Assembly: GCA_017626295.1 (NCBI GenBank)
Contig: JAGAJB010000038.1
Coordinates: forward strand, 62,001-126,000
From: Clostridia bacterium
GTDB taxonomy: Bacteria > Bacillota > Clostridia > Oscillospirales > Acutalibacteraceae
Reading direction: 5' to 3'
Length of the DNA: 64,000 nt
In this document: positions 26,337-34,855 of the stretch, piece by piece
Layout: every line of letters starts with the position of its first letter
Numbering within the stretch: the first letter of the stretch is position 1
Notes under the pieces: model-generated
Seen by the model: only the letters and a program-made list of their open reading frames with translations
What the model was told of the DNA's origin: nothing
Database searches by the model: none
Made by a program: the position numbers and the translations under genes

Positions 26337-26597
26337 TTAGTTGGACTTGTTAAGTTTATTAACAAGCTGTGACTTCTTGTGAGCTGCGTTGTTCTTGTGA
26401 AGAAGACCTTTAGCAGCAGCCTGGTCAAGCTTCTTAACAGCAACTTTAACAGCTTCAGCTTTGTTAGCGTCGCCTGCTTCGATAGCTGCGTTTGCTTTCT
26501 TAATAGCAGTTTTAAGAGCAGAGTTAGTAGCCTTGTTCTTAGCAGCCTTTGTAGCGTTAACAAGAACTCTCTTCTTTGCAGATTTAATGTTGGGCAT
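26337..26597 (-). CDS. rpsT: 30S ribosomal protein S20
   Basis: An 86-residue, Lys/Ala-rich helical protein that binds 16S rRNA early in small-subunit assembly. The PNIKSAKKRV start and the HKNNAAHKKSQL C-terminal motif are diagnostic. AGGAGGTG precedes the ATG on the minus strand. It stands alone with its own promoter and terminator, as is usual for this gene. Confidence 0.96.
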   Translation of the reverse strand: MPNIKSAKKRVLVNATKAAKNKATNSALKTAIKKANAAIEAGDANKAEAVKVAVKKLDQAAAKGLLHKNNAAHKKSQLVNKLNKSN

Positions 26598-26632
26598 TGT
26601 GGCACCTCCTTTTTATGTTCATACATTCACAT

Positions 26633-26661
26633 ATAATACCACGAAAGCGGTGTAATTGCAA
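26633..26661 (-). promoter_or_regulatory. rpsT promoter
   Basis: On the minus strand, TTGCAA (26656-26661) and TATTAT (26633-26638) have a 17-base spacer, 35 bases before the start codon. Confidence 0.7.
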
Positions 26662-26695
26662 GTTATTTTTTCAAAACTTTGCAGGAAAATTGCAA

Positions 26696-27226
26696 TTATT
26701 TTCCGAATTTATCATCGTAAGCCTTTATAGCGTCCTCAATAATTGAAACTGCATCAAGAACGCCTTTAACTTCGTCGATAGCGGTGTCTTTGCTTTCAAG
26801 GGTTTTATAAACCGAGAAGAAGTGCTTCATTTCATCAAACACGTGGGGCGGAAGTTGGCTGATGTCCTTATATGTGTTATATGTGGGGTCGTTAAAGGGG
26901 ATTGAAATAATCTTATCATCAGCCGCACCATTATCAAGCATGGTAATAACACCTATGGGGTAACATTCTACAATAGCCATAGGTTCAATTTTTTCCGAAC
27001 ATAAAACGAGAACGTCAAGGGGGTCGTTGTCTTTAGCGTATGTTCTCGGAATAAAACCGTAGTTAGCAGGGTAGTGGGTAGAGGTGTAAAGAACCCTGTC
27101 AAGACGCAAAAGACCGGTTTCTTTGTCAAGTTCGTATTTCATTTTACTGCCCTTGCTGATTTCAATAACGGCAGCATAAGAGGAACGCGAAATTCTTTTC
27201 GGGTTAATATCGTGCCATATATTCAA
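26696..27226 (-). CDS. ppa: inorganic pyrophosphatase, family I
   Basis: A 176-residue soluble enzyme that splits pyrophosphate. DNDPLDVLVL (about residues 66-75) is the family I metal-binding signature, and YPANYGFIPRTY (about 52-63) and later acidic residues complete the site. The start appears to be TTG at 27226, with a GAGGCG site 7 bases upstream; no in-frame ATG fits better. Confidence 0.93.
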   Translation of the reverse strand: MNIWHDINPKRISRSSYAAVIEISKGSKMKYELDKETGLLRLDRVLYTSTHYPANYGFIPRTYAKDNDPLDVLVLCSEKIEPMAIVECYPIGVITMLDNGAADDKIISIPFNDPTYNTYKDISQLPPHVFDEMKHFFSVYKTLESKDTAIDEVKGVLDAVSIIEDAIKAYDDKFGK

Positions 27227-27341
27227 AATAATCGCCTCGATTCATTGTGTTAGGTATATTATAAAACCCCATTTTGTAAAAATCAACATATTTTTTATCA
27301 GTTTATTGGTGAAATTCCCAAAGAGTGGTTGCTGTATCTAA

Positions 27342-27722
27342 TTATTTATAGATCCATAATATAAAAAGACAAAAGCCTGAACCGAATATACCAATTGCAA
27401 AAGAAATTAAAGTGACCCAATGACCTAGGTATTGATTTATAACAATCGTAAATAAATTGCATAAACCTATACTAATACCGAAAGAGCAAATAGCACCCAA
27501 TAAAATAATAAATAACTCAAAGATAGTCGGATTATTAGGTGAAACAACAGTCCCTGCAGAACAGAATAGAAAAGGTCCGACCACAACTAATAAACAAATG
27601 GCTATAACGATAAAAAAGTACAGAATCGGATGTTTTGCTTTGAAAACATCATCATAATGTTTATTGAAAAAGTCACTCGCGTTTTTCGGAGGTTTCCAAC
27701 CTATATTTCTCTTGTTTTTCAT
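27342..27722 (-). CDS. hypothetical membrane protein, 126 residues
   Basis: Not recognised. It has a hydrophilic Lys-rich start (about 1-30), then three hydrophobic segments (about 33-57, 65-88 and 96-124). It begins 15 bases after the stop of the preceding minus-strand gene and is probably cotranscribed with it. The ribosome binding site is weak. Confidence 0.6.
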   Translation of the reverse strand: MKNKRNIGWKPPKNASDFFNKHYDDVFKAKHPILYFFIVIAICLLVVVGPFLFCSAGTVVSPNNPTIFELFIILLGAICSFGISIGLCNLFTIVINQYLGHWVTLISFAIGIFGSGFCLFILWIYK

Positions 27723-27737
27723 AGTCTAATTTCAATC

Positions 27738-28391
27738 CTAACATTTTTTATTCCAAAAAAGCATAAAATCATTCTTCAACTTTTCGAAAGTAATATCTTC
27801 AGATAAATCTTTGTCGAAATATAATATCCAAGCTCTTAAAACCATATTTCCTGCTGCCCCTTTTTTGTATTTTGCAGCAAAAATTTCATCTCTGTATTTT
27901 TTATCACCACTGCAAAATAACAGACCACACAAAACAGAAACTAAAATTTGATTATCAGTTTTAGTTTTTAATAAATGTTGCAAGGCTTTGGCTATGTCGT
28001 CAGTGTTTTGTAGCGGGTTTGAAGTGTATTTTTTATATGCATCAATCGCTTCTTGCAGATGTGTTTCTTTTTGCGGATTTCCTTTATTAAGTTGCTTTTC
28101 CATCCACACCGCATAATCGTTATAATCTGCAGAAATTAATTTAAGAATTTTGAATTCTTGAAAACGCAAGTAAAACAAACGGGAGAAAATTCCTGCTGTT
28201 GCAGGAGTGGAAAAATAAGTTGTAATTGGTGAGATAAATATAGCACCACAAACAGCAATTGCTATGCAAAAGAACAATGTTACTATGGTATATGCAAGTT
28301 TTTTTCTGCATTCACTTGCATAGTTATCGCCAAGTTCTTTCATTTTAGGAATAGATTCAACAATGTTGATTCTGTAAAATCTGTTTTTCAT
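27738..28391 (-). CDS. hypothetical membrane protein, 217 residues
   Basis: Not recognised. Two adjacent hydrophobic segments (about 30-56 and 58-70) follow a short soluble start, and a mostly helical C-terminal cytoplasmic region (about 85-217) contains no motif I can name. An AGAGAAGAA site precedes the ATG. It pairs with the small membrane protein gene downstream, which suggests the two act together. Confidence 0.6.
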   Translation of the reverse strand: MKNRFYRINIVESIPKMKELGDNYASECRKKLAYTIVTLFFCIAIAVCGAIFISPITTYFSTPATAGIFSRLFYLRFQEFKILKLISADYNDYAVWMEKQLNKGNPQKETHLQEAIDAYKKYTSNPLQNTDDIAKALQHLLKTKTDNQILVSVLCGLLFCSGDKKYRDEIFAAKYKKGAAGNMVLRAWILYFDKDLSEDITFEKLKNDFMLFWNKKC

Positions 28392-28495
28392 ACCGTTTCT
28401 TCTCTTTAATATGGATTACTTTTTTAATACAGTATATCTCAATGTTTTAGCATAATTTTAAATTGAAATATCCGTTTTCTGAAATAATTTACATG

Positions 28496-30700
28496 TCAGT
28501 TTATCTCGAATATGTTTTCTCCCTGTGTAAGTTCAAATTCTTTATCTGCATAGCGGAACACCGCTTTTGTTCCCTTTGGAATCTGAATTTTGAACTCGGT
28601 GGAGGTTGATTTTTTTATGTAACTTACCGCTACCGTTCCCTTTGGTGTACTGATACTGCCGGACATTCTGCCGAATTTTGAAACGGCTTTAGGCTCTATT
28701 GAAAGGGATGTATAGCCTACCGTGTTTTTCTGTTGCTTTATTCCCAGAAGATGTTCAAAGAGATATGCCACCACTGCACCGAACATAGGATGGCTGTGCG
28801 AACGGCTTCTGTTACTGTCCCAATACTCGTGGAAGGTTGTAGCACCGTTTTGACGCCAATGCTCAAAACCCTGTGCACCGTTATTTATAAGTAAGTCTAC
28901 CGCCAATTCAGCGTTACCGTTCTCAAACAATATACGCGTAAGAATATCCGTGGCAAAAATGCCTGTATCGAAATTTCCGAGTTTTTCGTAATAATTGACA
29001 AGGTTAAGATAGGTCTTTTCGTTTCCTAAACCTAAATCTACCGCGAAGGCATTTGCACCCTGAACGTTCATAACAAAATTGTCGTCAAAGGTGTTGAAAT
29101 AAGCGGCTTGAATTGCCTTTTTGCGTAGTTCGGCTTTTTCTTTGTATTCTGCAATATCGCTTTCTTTTCCGATTACGGCGGCAATTTCACACATTTGGTT
29201 TAAAGATTTAACCATAAAATATGTATTTACCATAGGAGCAGGAAGAAGAACTTGCTGATTATGGCTTGTAATATCTTTTTCGGGGTAAAGAATAACAGGT
29301 CCGCACCAGTCACCAAGGCACCATTCTCCCTTTTTGTCACTTGTAACGAGTCCGAATTCCGAATGCTCTTCGAGATAATCAATATATCTGCGCATATTGT
29401 TGTAATATTTTTCTGGAATTTTCGGATCACCGAAATGACGGTATAACTGATAGGGGACTTCTACAATGGCAGAACCCCAACCGCCCGGACCTCCGCCGCT
29501 GTGAATGTAGGGGGCAGTATACTGAATGTGTCCGCTTACGGTATCCTGACTGTCGGCAATATCCTGCAACCATTTTTCATAAAAGGCTTTGGCGTCAAGG
29601 GTTGATAAAACCGCGTGACAAGTGAGTTGACCGTCACCTGTGTAACCTCTGCGTTCAAGGTGGGGGCAGTCGGAGGGATGACCTGTGTGCATATTGCAAT
29701 GCATTGTGTGGAGAAATGTTTTGTATATCCAGTTAAGTGTTTCGTTATCGCACTCAAAAGCAGAGTTGATGGGGACGTCTGCGTGAATAACTTTAACAAA
29801 TTTCGGTGTTGCATTACCCACAACTTCAAAACAACGGAAACCGAACCAAGTGAATTCCGGCTGAACAAGACGCTTTTTTCCGTCGGATACAATTGTAAAA
29901 ATCTGACCCTGTGCGTGTTCGCGGTCTATTTTGCCGTCAGGTAGCAGTTCTTCGGAAAAATACACACAAATTGTTTCGCCTGCAGGTGCATCTATTTCTA
30001 AAACAGGGTAGCCGGTGGTGTTTTCTCCGCAATCGTATACCACACCCGAGTCACCTTGTCCCACTTTTTCTACAGGAAGTTTTTCAATCAGTTTATCCCA
30101 AGGACATTCAGTGGAGCAGTATTCGGTTTCAAGGGGTTCAGTGGGCGTAGCGTACTCCCAACCGCTATCATCAAATTCGGTATCAAAACAAGAAGTGTAA
30201 TCAGTGTAATTATGGCTTTCCGATTCTGTAAAATCGTAATGGTCAACAAAACTTTTTCCTATACGGCAATGGGTATCCGAACAGTAGTTTTTGACTCCTG
30301 CTGATGTTTGGGCTGATATGCAGTATATTGCCTTCGGCAGACCGAAAACACGGCATTTGTGGGTATACCAACCACCGCCGAAATGAACGGCAATTACGTT
30401 ATCACCGATTTTTACGAAAGGGGTTATATCAAATTGCGGAACGTAAATTCTGTGAGCAGATATAATCTCATCAACAGGGTCGCAACCGCCCTCGTAATCA
30501 GATGAGAGGGGTAAGAAAGTATCGGGGTTGATACATTGACCGTTTATGTAGCATTTAAAAAAGCCCAGCCCTAAAATGTTGAGTGCTACGTTTATTATTT
30601 CATCTAAATAAAAATGCCCGCGCAGTATGGAAAACGTTTTCGACGTGCGCTCAGATGCACCCACCCATTCAGCATTTTTGAAGTATGTTTCTTGTGTCAT
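28496..30700 (-). CDS. alpha-L-rhamnosidase, glycoside hydrolase family 78
   Basis: A 734-residue enzyme that removes terminal alpha-L-rhamnose from plant or microbial glycans. An N-terminal beta-sandwich resembles the Bac_rhamnosid_N domain (KCYINGQ near 50). The catalytic (alpha/alpha)6 barrel carries ERRGYTGDGQL (about 350-360; general-acid region) and EYWDSNRSRSHSH (about 618-630). A C-terminal beta domain follows. No signal peptide is present, so it acts inside the cell on imported oligosaccharides. It has a clear GGAGGG site. No transporter or regulator is next to it. Confidence 0.88.
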   Translation of the reverse strand: MTQETYFKNAEWVGASERTSKTFSILRGHFYLDEIINVALNILGLGFFKCYINGQCINPDTFLPLSSDYEGGCDPVDEIISAHRIYVPQFDITPFVKIGDNVIAVHFGGGWYTHKCRVFGLPKAIYCISAQTSAGVKNYCSDTHCRIGKSFVDHYDFTESESHNYTDYTSCFDTEFDDSGWEYATPTEPLETEYCSTECPWDKLIEKLPVEKVGQGDSGVVYDCGENTTGYPVLEIDAPAGETICVYFSEELLPDGKIDREHAQGQIFTIVSDGKKRLVQPEFTWFGFRCFEVVGNATPKFVKVIHADVPINSAFECDNETLNWIYKTFLHTMHCNMHTGHPSDCPHLERRGYTGDGQLTCHAVLSTLDAKAFYEKWLQDIADSQDTVSGHIQYTAPYIHSGGGPGGWGSAIVEVPYQLYRHFGDPKIPEKYYNNMRRYIDYLEEHSEFGLVTSDKKGEWCLGDWCGPVILYPEKDITSHNQQVLLPAPMVNTYFMVKSLNQMCEIAAVIGKESDIAEYKEKAELRKKAIQAAYFNTFDDNFVMNVQGANAFAVDLGLGNEKTYLNLVNYYEKLGNFDTGIFATDILTRILFENGNAELAVDLLINNGAQGFEHWRQNGATTFHEYWDSNRSRSHSHPMFGAVVAYLFEHLLGIKQQKNTVGYTSLSIEPKAVSKFGRMSGSISTPKGTVAVSYIKKSTSTEFKIQIPKGTKAVFRYADKEFELTQGENIFEIN

Positions 30701-30735
30701 CTCTTTCCCTCCGTATATAAGATACGTTTATCCTT

Positions 30736-30764
30736 ATTATAATGATTATAAAATAAAAAAGCAA
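30736..30764 (-). promoter_or_regulatory. Promoter of the rhamnosidase gene
   Basis: On the minus strand, TTGCTT (30759-30764) and TATAAT (30736-30741) have a 17-base spacer. The -35 box overlaps the T tract of the terminator of the preceding gene. Confidence 0.5.
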
Positions 30765-30777
30765 GGCAAAGCCTTGC
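30752..30777 (-). terminator. Terminator after the 109-residue hypothetical gene
   Basis: On the minus strand, GCAAGGC (30771-30777) pairs with GCCTTGC (30761-30767) across a TTT loop, and a run of six T follows. The same hairpin recurs at 31194-31210. Confidence 0.7.
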
Positions 30778-30821
30778 GGAATTAGTGTGAAGAGAATCGG
30801 TGAAAACAGATGTCCACGCTA

Positions 30822-31151
30822 CTAATTAAAATTATTCATCCATTCCTCACAAGAAAGCCCTGCTATACTGAAAATCACAATTTCGTTCCAACGCTCTTGT
30901 AAAGATTTCCCATTGTAAATTTTTGCTTCAACCAATTCTTTGGCATTTGAAAATTCACAACCGTCAGGGACGTCACATAGTCCCGCCCAATAAGGTTTAT
31001 CATTTTTTACAGTGTGACGCCCATCTTTGTATTCCGGCATATAACCAATGAAGTGTTCAACTTCTTCCTTGTCATCTTTGAAATAAAAGCCAATATCATT
31101 CATCATAATGTTTCTGTTACTAAATTGCTCGAAGAAAAAGAGAAAATTCAT
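30822..31151 (-). CDS. hypothetical protein, 109 residues
   Basis: Not recognised. It is soluble and acidic, with aromatic-rich segments (DIGFYFKDD, KPYWAGLCD, CEEWMN) suggesting a small alpha/beta fold. A GAGGTGA site lies 9 bases before the ATG. An internal ATG pair (about residues 16-17) is an alternative start. The gene is enclosed by two copies of the same GCAAGGC/GCCTTGC hairpin. Confidence 0.6.
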   Translation of the reverse strand: MNFLFFFEQFSNRNIMMNDIGFYFKDDKEEVEHFIGYMPEYKDGRHTVKNDKPYWAGLCDVPDGCEFSNAKELVEAKIYNGKSLQERWNEIVIFSIAGLSCEEWMNNFN

Positions 31152-31193
31152 AACTATTCACCTCTTTTTTTATACTGCTTAAAAGTATAAAGC

Positions 31194-31210
31194 GCAAGGC
31201 GAAGCCTTGC
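31194..31210. repeat. Second copy of the GCAAGGC hairpin
   Basis: GCAAGGC-GAA-GCCTTGC at 31194-31210 matches the hairpin at 30761-30777 except for one loop base. The two copies lie on either side of the 109-residue hypothetical gene. Confidence 0.6.
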
Positions 31211-31212
31211 AA

Positions 31213-31310
31213 AATACTTCTTCACTATTCACTATTACTTATTACTTCCAAAAATCCTCTATATAAAAGTGTAGAGGATAGTGAAGAGTGAAAAGTGAAG
31301 AGTGAAAAAG
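31213..31310. repeat. TTCACTATT/GTGAAGAGTGAAAA repeat cluster
   Basis: TTCACTATTCACTATTAC on the left (about 31221-31238) faces a perfect tandem of the 14-mer GTGAAGAGTGAAAA (31281-31294 and 31295-31308). Between them is an ATCCTCTA/TAGAGGAT stem. The whole could fold as one long imperfect hairpin. It looks like a short dispersed intergenic repeat and contains no open frame. Confidence 0.5.
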
Positions 31311-31311
31311 T

Positions 31312-31341
31312 AAAATCCCCATTCTTACGAATGAGGATTTT
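31312..31341 (-). terminator. Original terminator of the interrupted tRNA gene
   Basis: AAAATCCCCATTC (31312-31324) pairs with GAATGAGGATTTT (31329-31341) with one mismatch. Read on the minus strand it directly follows the CCA end of the tRNA 3' half, as expected for the native tRNA terminator left on the chromosomal side. Confidence 0.75.
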
Positions 31342-31387
31342 TGGTTGCGGAGGTGGGATTTGAACCTCACGACCTCCGGGTTATGAG
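31342..31387 (-). pseudogene. att repeat 1: 3' half of an initiator-type tRNA-Met
   Basis: 46 bases identical to 37866-37911. On the minus strand they read from the anticodon loop CTCATAA through CCCGGAGG, the T arm with TTCAAAT, and an encoded ACCA end. The CTCATAACCC segment matches initiator tRNA. The D arm, 5' acceptor strand and 5' anticodon stem are missing, so this is not a working gene. The T stem needs one bulged A to pair (GTG-a-GG with CCCAC). It is best read as the outer left attachment site of the integrated elements. Confidence 0.85.
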
Positions 31388-31560
31388 CGCAAACCCACCG
31401 AAAAATCTAATTTACTCGGTGTTAGTTTAACACAACTTACATCAATAAATCAAGTCCCCATTTTGATGTAATTCAATGTATTTTAACCCAGCGTAATTTA
31501 GACGAAGGGAAAATTACGGGAAATCCTCGTCCGATAATAATTTATGATTGATAAAATCAA
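31388..31560. other. Non-coding left end of the small element
   Basis: No gene is seen. Dyads include GTGTTA-GTT-TAACAC (31419-31433) and CGTAATTT/AAATTACG (31492-31499 with 31511-31518). These may be integrase arm or Xis sites, given their place beside the attachment repeat, but nothing shows this directly. Confidence 0.4.
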
Positions 31561-31902
31561 TTACGATGATTTTGCCTCGGTTTTTTCTTTATGATTTATA
31601 CGAACAAAAACTTTGCATTGTTCAATACAAACTTCTTTTTGTTCAGAAGATAAAGAACGGAAAATCCGTAATAGTTCATCTTCTTGGTGTGTTTGTGTAT
31701 TTCCTGAAGAATAATCTAAGAGATAATCAATAGATACGTCAAAGTAAGTAGCAAACAGTTTCAATGTAGCAAAGTCAGGTTCTCTTGTGTTTTGAACATA
31801 ACTACCAATAGTTGACGGAGCTATATTTAACTCTGTAGCTAATTCTTTTTGTGTCATGTCTCTTTCTTCAATAAGATTACGTAAATTATCACCGAAACTC
31901 AT
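31561..31902 (-). CDS. XRE-family transcriptional repressor of the small element
   Basis: A 113-residue protein with an N-terminal helix-turn-helix (about 4-60; TQKELATELNIAPSTIGSYV) and a short helical tail. Start ATG 31902 is chosen because AAGAGGTG lies 6 bases before it; an upstream ATG at 31923 has no such site. It is divergent from the cargo operon and is the likely repressor of the promoter at 31969-31997. Confidence 0.85.
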   Translation of the reverse strand: MSFGDNLRNLIEERDMTQKELATELNIAPSTIGSYVQNTREPDFATLKLFATYFDVSIDYLLDYSSGNTQTHQEDELLRIFRSLSSEQKEVCIEQCKVFVRINHKEKTEAKSS

Positions 31903-31968
31903 AGCAACACCTCTTGCTATCATTGTAAAATAAAAACTTCAAAATCTCTCTACTTTCTACAATTAGCG

Positions 31969-31997
31969 TTGACAATCCACAAAATGCGTTGTACAAT
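31969..31997 (+). promoter_or_regulatory. Cargo-operon promoter with repeat-like operator sequence
   Basis: TTGACA (31969-31974) and TACAAT (31992-31997) have a 17-base spacer. The -10 box lies in the palindrome TTGTACAA (31990-31997), and the related sequences GCGTTGACAA and GCGTTGTACAA repeat across the promoter. These are candidate XRE operator half-sites. Confidence 0.7.
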
Positions 31998-32023
31998 AAG
32001 AAAAAAATAAAGGAGTTAGCAAA

Positions 32024-32443
32024 ATGGAGAATACAACAAATAAAAATGAATCTAACCTCGAAAATACTGTGAACGAAAAGAATATGGTCGTTGAACATAC
32101 AGTAACCAACAAAGAACCATTTGAAATTGTTACTTTAAATCAAGATGGTGTTAAAAAAGGTGTAGTAACAATCGCAATAGGTTTTGTAATTGGTCTTTTA
32201 TTAGCTGGTTTAGGTGGCATTCTGTTTGGATTTAGTATCCAATTAGTTGGCTATATAATAGCTTTTTTAGCTTTTTTGAAAGGTATTCAGACGATTTCTT
32301 CAGCGAATAAAAAAGTGTATCGTGCTACTTGTCCTTATTGTAAACACGAATTTGGTTTTCCAATTAAAGAATTGAGCATATTGTGTCCTCAATGCCATAA
32401 GAGAGTAATTATAAAAGATAATGAATTTCAGATTGTTGAATGA
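32024..32443 (+). CDS. two-span membrane protein with C-terminal zinc ribbon
   Basis: A 139-residue protein. The Asn/Glu-rich soluble start (about 1-45) is followed by two hydrophobic segments (about 46-64 and 68-90), then a CPYC...CPQC zinc ribbon (about 104-127). Family not recognised. It is the first gene of the divergent operon of the small element, 23 bases before a large membrane-anchored protein, so the two are probably partners. AAGGAG precedes the ATG. Confidence 0.7.
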   Translation: MENTTNKNESNLENTVNEKNMVVEHTVTNKEPFEIVTLNQDGVKKGVVTIAIGFVIGLLLAGLGGILFGFSIQLVGYIIAFLAFLKGIQTISSANKKVYRATCPYCKHEFGFPIKELSILCPQCHKRVIIKDNEFQIVE

Positions 32444-32466
32444 TAAAGTAAAGTGGGGAAAGACTT

Positions 32467-34134
32467 ATGAAAGATTTAGAACAAGATTTACAAGAAGAAA
32501 AGACATATCCCGAAATGCGAAAAGGTTTTAAAGGTTTTTGGTGGAATTTAATAAATTGTGGGAAACTTAGTCCAAGTGACCAAAAAATTGTAATGAAAAA
32601 TGTAATGGTTAAAGGTTTGCTTTCTCTTATACCAATAGTCCTTTTAATTACTGCAATAATTTTAGGTTCAATGGCAATTTCAAAAGCAGTAGAAAATAGT
32701 AAACCATATTCTCAAGTATCTGTAGAGGAATTTAGAAAAAATTGGAATAGTAATGCTGAAACTAACCCTAATGGTGTTACAGAAGGAATAACTATCAAAA
32801 AAAGTGAGGTTGAGGATGGTTGGAATTCTATTGATTTAAAAAATGGCTCTATAACTATCAAACGTTCAGGTCGAGATTTTAAAGAATTGATTTATGAATC
32901 ATCAAAGTTTATAGACATAAAAGATAAAGAAGGCTTAATAAAAGATATTTTAAGTTTTTGTATGCCTGATATAAACCATACAGCAACTGTTAAAAAATAT
33001 CTGGAAAGTTCTTCTAAATATGTTCAAAGTGAAGTTAAAGGCTTTTGCATTAACTTTGAAGAAGCTGAAACTGAAAGCGAAATTGAATATACTATCGAGG
33101 CAAATTATAATTACAGTCACAATATTGTAAAAGCCAACACATTGACAGGTTGTGCGTATGATTGTACTCTTGACGAGTTTGTGAAAAACTTCAACAATAA
33201 TCTTGATGATTTGTTCGAAGAAAATGCACAGCATTTCAAAATAGGAGATATAAGCCAATGGCATCCAATAGAAACTCAAACATTTGGAGATATAAAGATA
33301 GACGTATATAGTTACAGTTTATATAGCGGTAATGAAGAAATTGGTGGGTATGCCTTTTTTGTGGAACAAGCTACAGGAAAGATTCTACGAGTTACATATA
33401 CTTTAGGCTGTGATGTTTTCAATAGAATGACTGTTGAAATACAAGAGGGGTACGTAATACTTTTACCAAAAGCTCTTTTTGGTGCACTCGGTTTTTCTTA
33501 TAATGAAGTAATGGATGTTTATTTATCAAAGGTAAAACCAGAAGATAATAACACCTATATATGCGACGGCACATATGTTGTGAACGACACCATATCATTA
33601 GATGGTTTACAAATGTATAGAATGTCAATGTATGCTTATGGTGATGGTGAAAAATCTGTATCAACAAATAATAGTGTTGAAGAAAATACAAAACAAGAAA
33701 ATGAAACAACAGTTCCTACAACTGAAAAAGTAACAACCACCGAAGATAGTGAAACTGAAACTCAAACTACTGTTATTCAAAATGAAGATAAAATTTCAGG
33801 AAAAATGTTTATTAGTCGCTCCGACAAAAACTCAGGCTATGACACGAGTAACTCAAACTACATAAAATTCGAAAATGGTAAAGCAATAATTCAAATGAAT
33901 TTATTAGAAATGGTATTTCAATTTGAAGCAGATTATACTATTGATGGAAATACCATAACATTAGGAGAAGGAATAACCGCAGATACTAATATGTTAATTT
34001 GTTCAAAAGGTGTTCAGCTTTATTTTGTTTCCGAAGACAGTTTCCAAATAACAGGTATGGAAAACAACTTTGCTTTAAGTGGTTGGAGTTGTCCTTATCA
34101 GTTTGCAGACCTTTCTGAATTTGTTGAATCATAA
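32467..34134 (+). CDS. large single-span membrane-anchored protein of unknown function
   Basis: A 555-residue protein. A charged cytoplasmic start (about 1-43) is followed by one membrane span (about 50-77), then a large extracytoplasmic region. A Thr/Glu-rich linker (about 405-440) separates a C-terminal domain of about 110 residues beginning near KISGKMFISR. No enzyme motif, sorting signal or toxin motif is seen. Codon use is AT-richer than in the host genes upstream. It is probably a cargo pair with the zinc-ribbon protein and could alter the cell surface; function is unknown. Confidence 0.65.
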   Translation: MKDLEQDLQEEKTYPEMRKGFKGFWWNLINCGKLSPSDQKIVMKNVMVKGLLSLIPIVLLITAIILGSMAISKAVENSKPYSQVSVEEFRKNWNSNAETNPNGVTEGITIKKSEVEDGWNSIDLKNGSITIKRSGRDFKELIYESSKFIDIKDKEGLIKDILSFCMPDINHTATVKKYLESSSKYVQSEVKGFCINFEEAETESEIEYTIEANYNYSHNIVKANTLTGCAYDCTLDEFVKNFNNNLDDLFEENAQHFKIGDISQWHPIETQTFGDIKIDVYSYSLYSGNEEIGGYAFFVEQATGKILRVTYTLGCDVFNRMTVEIQEGYVILLPKALFGALGFSYNEVMDVYLSKVKPEDNNTYICDGTYVVNDTISLDGLQMYRMSMYAYGDGEKSVSTNNSVEENTKQENETTVPTTEKVTTTEDSETETQTTVIQNEDKISGKMFISRSDKNSGYDTSNSNYIKFENGKAIIQMNLLEMVFQFEADYTIDGNTITLGEGITADTNMLICSKGVQLYFVSEDSFQITGMENNFALSGWSCPYQFADLSEFVES

Positions 34135-34199
34135 TACAAGTATTTTTATTAGGGTAAAATTGTATAAGATTTATTTATAAAACAGTAAAGTAAATGTTA

Positions 34200-34236
34200 A
34201 AAGACGTTCCGAGTGAAATCGGAGCGTCTTTCTTTT
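34200..34236 (+). terminator. Terminator of the cargo operon
   Basis: AAGACGTTCCGA (34201-34212) pairs with TCGGAGCGTCTT (34219-34230), with one mismatch, then TCTTTTT. Confidence 0.8.
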
Positions 34237-34349
34237 TGCCCTAAAAGGCTCATTATATAGTTTTATTCTTTGGCGAACCCTTTTCCGAAAAACTTTCTAA
34301 AACCTTTTAGAGCGTGTTTAGAGAGCTTTATTTTAGAAAACAGAACCTT

Positions 34350-34538
34350 TTAAAGTTTGGTGTAACCGTTTCTTATCAATTCTCTTTGGATTATATCAAG
34401 AGATTTATGGATTTGGTTGCACTGAATTTTTATTGTTTCGCTCATTTCCGATGAAACACTATCAGCAAGAACACAAACAGCACGACTTATTGTTTCAATT
34501 TGATTTAATGGGTTATCAACTTCTCTTATTGGAATCAT
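34350..34538 (-). CDS. small helical protein, 62 residues
   Basis: Not recognised. It is predicted all-helical with a heptad-like pattern (IETISRAVCVLADSV). The AAAGGAGG site is 7 bases before ATG 34538; the GTG at 34544 overlaps it. It points away from the replication gene and is the only minus-strand gene of the element apart from the repressor. Confidence 0.55.
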   Translation of the reverse strand: MIPIREVDNPLNQIETISRAVCVLADSVSSEMSETIKIQCNQIHKSLDIIQRELIRNGYTKL

Positions 34539-34544
34539 ATTCAC

Positions 34545-34855
34545 ACCTCCTTTTTTCTATTTACAAAGGTTCAGGTCGGCTTTTTATTGTTTATATGAAA
34601 AGATTCCTTCTTTTTACCTTTAGCGAAACAACTTCAAAAACTTTTTGGCTTTTCTGGGTGTTTTTAGAGGGTTTTTGGCTCAAATTGTGAACTTTTTGTG
34701 AATTTTTGCAAAAATATAGCTGTTTTTCGTTCTGAATTTCGTTATTACATGTAGAACTCAAAAACTGACGTTCAAAAACCACTTTGTTTCGAAGCAAAAA
34801 AGAGAAAAACTCAACCAAACAAGCAAAAACTATTTAAAAACTTTAGGAGGTTTTT
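34545..34855. other. Non-coding AT-rich region before the replication gene (candidate origin)
   Basis: About 310 bases with no credible gene. It is rich in short A and T tracts such as CAAAAACTTTTTGG and GTTTTTAGAGGGTTTTTGG, and has a TTTTTGCAAAAA dyad near 34707-34718. A double-strand origin for the HUH protein next to it would be expected here. No nick site can be named from sequence alone. Confidence 0.35.

Noticed and set aside
31281-31308. Short CRISPR-like array
   Set aside because: Only two adjacent 14-bp units without spacers; no cas genes in the window.
31342-31387. Calling a functional tRNA-Met here (and at 37866-37911)
   Set aside because: Only the anticodon loop and 3' half are present; no D arm or pairing 5' acceptor strand lies on the other side, and the T stem needs a bulge.
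34433-34690. Plus-strand 85-codon frame ahead of the Rep gene
   Set aside because: No ribosome binding site, overlaps the better-supported minus-strand gene at 34350-34538, and has a Phe/Leu-rich chance composition.
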